16,462 nt of DNA from an uncultured Collinsella sp. Lineage in GTDB: Bacteria; Actinomycetota; Coriobacteriia; Coriobacteriales; Coriobacteriaceae. Shown here piece after piece: positions 13,110 through 16,462 of the stretch. Position 1 is the stretch's first letter, and every line of letters starts with the position of its first letter. The position numbers and the translations under genes were made by a program. Under the pieces are notes generated by a model. That model was not told the DNA's origin, did no database searches, and was given only the letters and a program-made list of their open reading frames with translations. The DNA lies in NCBI GenBank assembly GCA_900550965.1, contig URUC01000040.1, positions 1 to 16,462 on the forward strand, in the 5' to 3' direction.

Positions 13110-14316
13110 ACGAACCCCCTTCCAACAAATCAACTTTAAGTATACGCGCCAGGCACGCTTCCCAAGAGACCGCCGACGGCTCGAACGTCGAAGGCGGAGC
13201 CGCAAGCGCCCGCGCGATAGCATCTGCCAGTGCGCGCTCAAACAACGGAAGGTCGGCCGCCACGGGCGTGTCGACATCCGTCATACGCGGCGACGCCACC
13301 CACGTCACGGGAGCACCGGGAAGCATCGCCTCCATCCAGGGACGAACGCCGGGCAAATCGGTCGCCACAACTTTGCAGCCGCACGCGAGGGCCTCGATCG
13401 TCACGAGCGGCAGACCCTCGTAAAACGAAGGCAGCACAAAGACGTTGGAACTGCGGTAGGCACGCACGAGTCCATCGCTATCCAAGCGCCCCGCCAGCGT
13501 CACCGGCACATCCGAGGCCGCGGCCAAGCGCTCGATACGCGCGTACTCGGCATCGTCCCCGCGGCCGCCCACAAGCACCAAGCCAGATGGCCGGACGTCA
13601 TCGTCAATCGGCAATGACACGGCTCGAACCAGCGACTCGACGCCCTTTTTAAAGCAAATCTTGCCCACGTACGCAAGCGATCCCGACTGCCTCGCCACGC
13701 TTGCGTCGCGGCAGAAGACGCGACGGTCGTAGCCCGTCCCAATCACGTGGATGCGATCGGCATCGACGCCGCACACCAGGCCAATCTGCTCAGCCTGCTC
13801 AGCATGGAGCGCAAAGACGGCATCGAGCCGACGAACCGCACTTACGATGCGATCGCGCTCGAGCGCATGCGAACGCAGTTGGCGCAGGTCGGTCGAATGA
13901 CACACGGCAACAACCGGCACGCCTCGGACGCACTCGCGCGCCAATGCGGTCACCAGATACAGGTGATGGCAGAGCACCAGATCGGGCCGAAACACAGCCA
14001 CCGCCCGATCGATTGCAGCAGCAAATGCCCACTCAAATGCCTTGAGCATCGAAGGCGTCAGGTCACGATAGCGTGTAGAGGGATAGGGCATGACATCGGA
14101 CATACCGCAGATGGGAAACGACAGCTCGGGCGACTCGAACGGTACGGCAAACACGGCAGTACGCCGGTCCAGCTCGCCTTGGGTATCACCCGGTGCCGCG
14201 CCGCAAAGCACGGCGGCGCGATGCCCCGTCTCGATCTGTTCGCGCACGAGCGCGGCAAGGTAGGTGCCGCTGCCGGTGCTATCTGGTTTTTGTGCCGAGA
14301 TATTGAGGATGCGCAT
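13102..14316 (-). CDS. GT-B fold glycosyltransferase (GT4/group 1 type) in the selenium operon
   Basis: This 404-residue enzyme has the two-domain pattern of retaining GT4 glycosyltransferases. The N-terminal domain starts MRILNISAQKPDSTGSGTYL, with a glycine-rich loop. The C-terminal domain has a sugar-nucleotide site with YVGKICFKKG (216-225) and the E-x7-E motif Glu300/Glu308 in FYEGLPLVTIEAL. No signal peptide or membrane segment is seen, so it is cytoplasmic. Donor and acceptor are unknown. It lies 14 nt after the ATPase gene and its stop overlaps selD by 8 nt, which suggests coupled translation with selenophosphate synthesis. By analogy with SenB, a glycosyltransferase that makes a selenosugar from selenophosphate in selenoneine synthesis, it could use selenophosphate; this is a hypothesis. 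A generic surface-sugar enzyme in the operon by chance remains possible. The ATG at 14316 begins exactly at the family N-terminus. Confidence 0.85.
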   Translation of the reverse strand: MRILNISAQKPDSTGSGTYLAALVREQIETGHRAAVLCGAAPGDTQGELDRRTAVFAVPFESPELSFPICGMSDVMPYPSTRYRDLTPSMLKAFEWAFAAAIDRAVAVFRPDLVLCHHLYLVTALARECVRGVPVVAVCHSTDLRQLRSHALERDRIVSAVRRLDAVFALHAEQAEQIGLVCGVDADRIHVIGTGYDRRVFCRDASVARQSGSLAYVGKICFKKGVESLVRAVSLPIDDDVRPSGLVLVGGRGDDAEYARIERLAAASDVPVTLAGRLDSDGLVRAYRSSNVFVLPSFYEGLPLVTIEALACGCKVVATDLPGVRPWMEAMLPGAPVTWVASPRMTDVDTPVAADLPLFERALADAIARALAAPPSTFEPSAVSWEACLARILKVDLLEGGSYG

Positions 14317-14330
14317 GTCGCGGTACACCC

Positions 14331-15095
14331 CTAGGCCAAGGCGGCGGCGCGGACAGCCGCGCCGATGGCGCCGGCAAAGCGAGCCTGGGGCGAGGTGGTC
14401 ACCGGCGACCCCAGCAGCTCGCCCAACCGCTCCACCACGAAGGCGTTCTCGCACAGACCGCCGGTCAGATAGTACGGAGTGCCCGCCGCCTGCCCGGCCA
14501 TGGTCGCCACGCGCGAGACCACGCTGTCGATCACGCCACGCGCAATGTTCTCGCGCGGCTCACCGCGACCGATCAAGCTGATGACCTCGCTTTCGGCAAA
14601 CACCGTGCACATGCTGGATATCTTGGTGGGCTCGCCGGAACGCGCCAGGTCGGCCATCTGCTGCTGGGAAATGCCCAGGCGGTCGGCCATGATCTCCAGA
14701 AAGCGCCCCGTGCCGGCGGCGCACTTGTCGTTCATGGCAAACTTGGCCACGCGTCCACTTTTAAGCTGAATGACCTTGGTGTCCTGGCCGCCCACGTCAA
14801 TCACCGTACCGTGATCGCCAAACAAGCGCACGGCACCGGTACCGTGGCAGGTAATCTCGGTCACGACCTTGTGCGCATAGGGCACGGCGACACGGCCGTA
14901 GCCAGTCGCGACCACGCGAACATCGTCGCCCGTCACGTCATAGCCGGCCGCACCGAGCTCACCGCGCAGGCGCTCGGCCGCATCGACCGACGAATACCCC
15001 GTCGGCATGACGCAGGTCCACGCAATGGCGCCGTCCGTCTCCACCACTGCAGCCTTCGCGGCCGTCGAGCCTATGTCGATACCAATGCCAACCAC
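14331..15095 (-). CDS. 2-hydroxyacyl-CoA dehydratase activator-type ATPase (BadF/BcrA/HgdC family)
   Basis: This 254-residue ASKHA-fold ATPase is of the kind that drives a low-potential electron into a dehydratase or reductase partner. Visible motifs are GIDIGST (phosphate 1), VIDVGGQDTK (phosphate 2) and two cluster cysteines, in NDKCAAGTGRF and SSMCTVFAES. Together across a homodimer these hold one [4Fe-4S] cluster. The size fits activators such as HgdC and E. coli YjiL. A GTG at 15095 after AGGGAGGG was chosen, giving MVGIGIDIG; a TTG at 15119 and a GTG at 15110 lack a ribosome site. It lies 55 nt after its presumed partner, with a palindromic repeat between, and 14 nt before the glycosyltransferase. 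Its partner and substrate in this operon are unknown. Confidence 0.9.
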   Translation of the reverse strand: MVGIGIDIGSTAAKAAVVETDGAIAWTCVMPTGYSSVDAAERLRGELGAAGYDVTGDDVRVVATGYGRVAVPYAHKVVTEITCHGTGAVRLFGDHGTVIDVGGQDTKVIQLKSGRVAKFAMNDKCAAGTGRFLEIMADRLGISQQQMADLARSGEPTKISSMCTVFAESEVISLIGRGEPRENIARGVIDSVVSRVATMAGQAAGTPYYLTGGLCENAFVVERLGELLGSPVTTSPQARFAGAIGAAVRAAALA

Positions 15096-15110
15096 GGCAC
15101 CCTCCCTCAC

Positions 15111-15141
15111 ATGTGACAAAGGGACAGTCCTTTTGTCACAT
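15111..15141. repeat. Palindromic intergenic repeat (TGTGACAAA type)
   Basis: ATGTGACAAAGGGA and TCCTTTTGTCACAT are 14-base inverted arms around CAG with a single G-T pair. It lies between the dehydratase-like and ATPase genes inside one operon. The central GGACAGTCC resembles the GGACTG/CAGTCC ends of the palindromes at 6850 and 8134, so they may be related families. Confidence 0.8.
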
Positions 15142-15150
15142 TCGCGTTAT

Positions 15151-16314
15151 CTACAGAGTCTCGATAAAGGCGGCGATGCGGGTCTCGATCTGGCCCATGT
15201 CACCGTTGCTGTAGTCGGTCTCGATCTTCATATACGGAATACCCGCACCCTCGACAGCTTCCTGCATGCGCGCACTCTCCACGTTAAAGGTGTGGCAGGC
15301 CTGTAGCACGCTCTCTACCACGCCATCGACATGATACTTCTCGCACATGGCAAGCGTGTTCCCCATGCGGCTGTCGTTGGGCGTCATGACCGAGCAGTTG
15401 ATGTCCAGGTAGCGGTCGGCGATGGCGCGCAGGATGTCGGGAGCCTCCGGGTCGATCATCATGGCCGCCGTGCGCTCGCCCGAGCAGTCGTCCATGCACA
15501 CGACCACACCGCCGTTGGACTCGATGGTGCGGCCGATCTTGTTGATCACGCCGCCCACCGGGCAGCCAGTGATCAGAATGCGCTTGGCATCCGCCGCAAT
15601 CGGGCGCTCGCCAGCCTCGTAGGACTCACGCAGCTTGGCGACCTTTTGCTCCAGCTGCTGCGTATAGGCCTCGATATCAAAGCTGAACGTACCGGCGAAC
15701 ATGGTGCTCATCAGGTCGACGCCGCTCATGGCCGCCGGCTGGTTGGCCTGCAGCGTGAACATCTCGAGCTGGGCCGCACGCAAGCGATTGCGACGACGGA
15801 CAGCGGCGCGCAGGTCGTCATCGGTAATCGTAATGCCGTAGAAGCCCTCGAGCTCCTCCTTGAGCAGGCGGCACTCCTCGTACCAGCCTTCACGCTCGTA
15901 GGCGCGATCGCGACCCTGCGGAAGATGCAGAATGTACGTGCGCTTGAGCTCGTTGAGGAGCTCGTACATCTTCTTCTTACCGTCGCAGGTGGTCTCGCCG
16001 ATGATCATGTCGCTAAAGTACGTAAACGGGCACTTTTGCGAGTAGGCAAAGCCGTACGTCGACTTGATGAGCGGGCAGAGGTTTGCCGGCAGCACCTTCT
16101 CGGCCTCGGGGATCACCTCATCGGACGTACCGCACAGCGCCACGCTCGCAGCCCCCGCGGCATCGATAATCTCGAGCGGCGTGTAGCTGCACAGAAAACC
16201 GATCAGGCGATTGCCCGCCTGTTTGTAATCCTTGACGCGAATAAACGACGCCTTGCGCTGCTCGTTGAACTCCTCAAACGTGGACGGCAACGGCTGTTCA
16301 ATATTTTCCGGCAT
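15151..16314 (-). CDS. 2-hydroxyacyl-CoA dehydratase-family iron-sulfur protein (YjiM / double-cubane-like)
   Basis: The 387-residue product belongs to the 2-hydroxyacyl-CoA dehydratase D-component / benzoyl-CoA reductase superfamily. LIGFLCSYTPLEIIDAAGA (38-55) matches the conserved first cluster motif. Cys42, Cys80 (ANLCPLIKSTYGFA) and Cys110 (ETTCDGKKKMYE) are likely cluster ligands, and the C-terminal half repeats the fold (ILITGCPVGG, CMDDCSGERTAAMM). A single-subunit member next to one activator, rather than two dehydratase subunits, resembles the E. coli YjiM/YjiL pair and double-cubane cluster proteins, whose in vivo substrates are unclear. The ATG at 16314 follows AAGGAG. It is the first visible gene of the selenium operon and follows a 100-nt inverted-repeat leader. 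Whether it acts on a selenium compound cannot be told from sequence. Confidence 0.85.
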   Translation of the reverse strand: MPENIEQPLPSTFEEFNEQRKASFIRVKDYKQAGNRLIGFLCSYTPLEIIDAAGAASVALCGTSDEVIPEAEKVLPANLCPLIKSTYGFAYSQKCPFTYFSDMIIGETTCDGKKKMYELLNELKRTYILHLPQGRDRAYEREGWYEECRLLKEELEGFYGITITDDDLRAAVRRRNRLRAAQLEMFTLQANQPAAMSGVDLMSTMFAGTFSFDIEAYTQQLEQKVAKLRESYEAGERPIAADAKRILITGCPVGGVINKIGRTIESNGGVVVCMDDCSGERTAAMMIDPEAPDILRAIADRYLDINCSVMTPNDSRMGNTLAMCEKYHVDGVVESVLQACHTFNVESARMQEAVEGAGIPYMKIETDYSNGDMGQIETRIAAFIETL

Positions 16315-16352
16315 ATAACTCCTTAACAAACCTTTTAACCGACCAAGGAAAA

Positions 16353-16452
16353 GGCTTTCCCAGGTGCCCGAGGTTGCCGTGAAAGAGGAGCGCAGCGTAC
16401 TTTGGTACGCAAGCGACGGTTTGAACGGCAAGATCGGGTGCCTGGGAAAGCC
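16353..16452 (-). other. 100-nt rod-like inverted repeat in the leader of the selenium operon
   Basis: The outer 12 bp (GGCTTTCCCAGG with CCTGGGAAAGCC) pair perfectly, then a 2x2 internal loop, 5 bp (CCCGA with TCGGG), another 2x2 loop, 7 bp (TTGCCGT with ACGGCAA), a symmetric 14x14 internal region and a terminal hairpin GCGTAC-CAAA-GTACGC. On the minus strand it runs into TTTTCCTT and ends 38 nt before the dehydratase-like start. It could be a structured leader RNA, a terminator of an upstream gene or a dispersed repeat. No coding potential is apparent in 16315-16462. Confidence 0.7.
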
Positions 16453-16462
16453 GCCGGGACGG

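Noticed and set aside
15331..16326. 331-codon plus-strand frame antisense to the dehydratase-like gene
   Set aside because: No family features; it is a shadow of the conserved minus-strand gene.
16353..16431. N-terminal extension of the dehydratase-like protein through the leader repeat
   Set aside because: The in-frame extension to 16431 is encoded by the inverted repeat, lacks family similarity, and the ATG at 16314 has a clear AAGGAG site.

Overview
The window looks like a GC-rich chromosome of an anaerobic gut actinobacterium of the class Coriobacteriia, most likely Collinsella or a close relative. This is inferred from the gene set (formate hydrogenlyase with a selenocysteine formate dehydrogenase, selenium genes, palindromic intergenic repeats), codon use and protein style; no 16S rRNA or other marker is present. 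Almost everything is on the minus strand. The plus strand carries only a small toxin-antitoxin-like pair.

Region 1 (1-5614, minus) is a formate hydrogenlyase operon read right to left: hydN (four-cluster ferredoxin), fdhF (molybdenum formate dehydrogenase H), a HyfA/HycB electron-transfer subunit, the HyfB/HycC membrane subunit, and the first 24 codons of another gene that runs off the left edge. fdhF is interrupted by an in-frame TGA at codon 140, the selenocysteine position of E. coli FDH-H, and is followed by a SECIS-like hairpin with the same GGUCU apical loop at the same distance as in E. coli. The next residue, an active-site His in E. coli, is Pro here.

Region 2 (5615-8280) is accessory. 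It has a 429-base divergent intergenic region with dyads, a RelB/DinJ-like antitoxin with a PIN-like partner lacking some acidic residues, and a 333-residue AbiEi/DUF559-like gene. That gene is enclosed by two palindromic repeats whose outer arms form a perfect 30-bp inverted repeat. Region 3 (8233-8518, minus) is a tRNA-Pro(TGG)/tRNA-Gly(TCC) pair with a near-consensus promoter and a terminator. A BrnQ-type branched-chain amino acid transporter follows (8530-9888).

Region 4 (9911-16452, minus) is a seven-gene selenium-centred operon: a 2-hydroxyacyl-CoA dehydratase-like iron-sulfur protein, its ASKHA activator ATPase, a GT-B glycosyltransferase, selD, yedF, a DUF3343 protein and a class V aminotransferase (cysteine desulfurase / selenocysteine lyase-like). 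It ends at a strong terminator. selD itself carries an in-frame TGA at codon 17, so selenophosphate synthetase is predicted to be a selenoprotein; an annotation that starts after the TGA would lose the catalytic residue. A 100-nt rod-like inverted repeat lies upstream of the first gene.

The two halves fit together: the selenium operon supplies selenophosphate, which is needed for Sec in both SelD and FdhF, and FdhF feeds electrons from formate to the hydrogenase. The least explained parts are the glycosyltransferase overlapping selD, the dehydratase-like pair in the same operon, the rod-like leader and the His-to-Pro change in FdhF. SelA, SelB and tRNA-Sec are not in this window and must be encoded elsewhere if the recoding is real.
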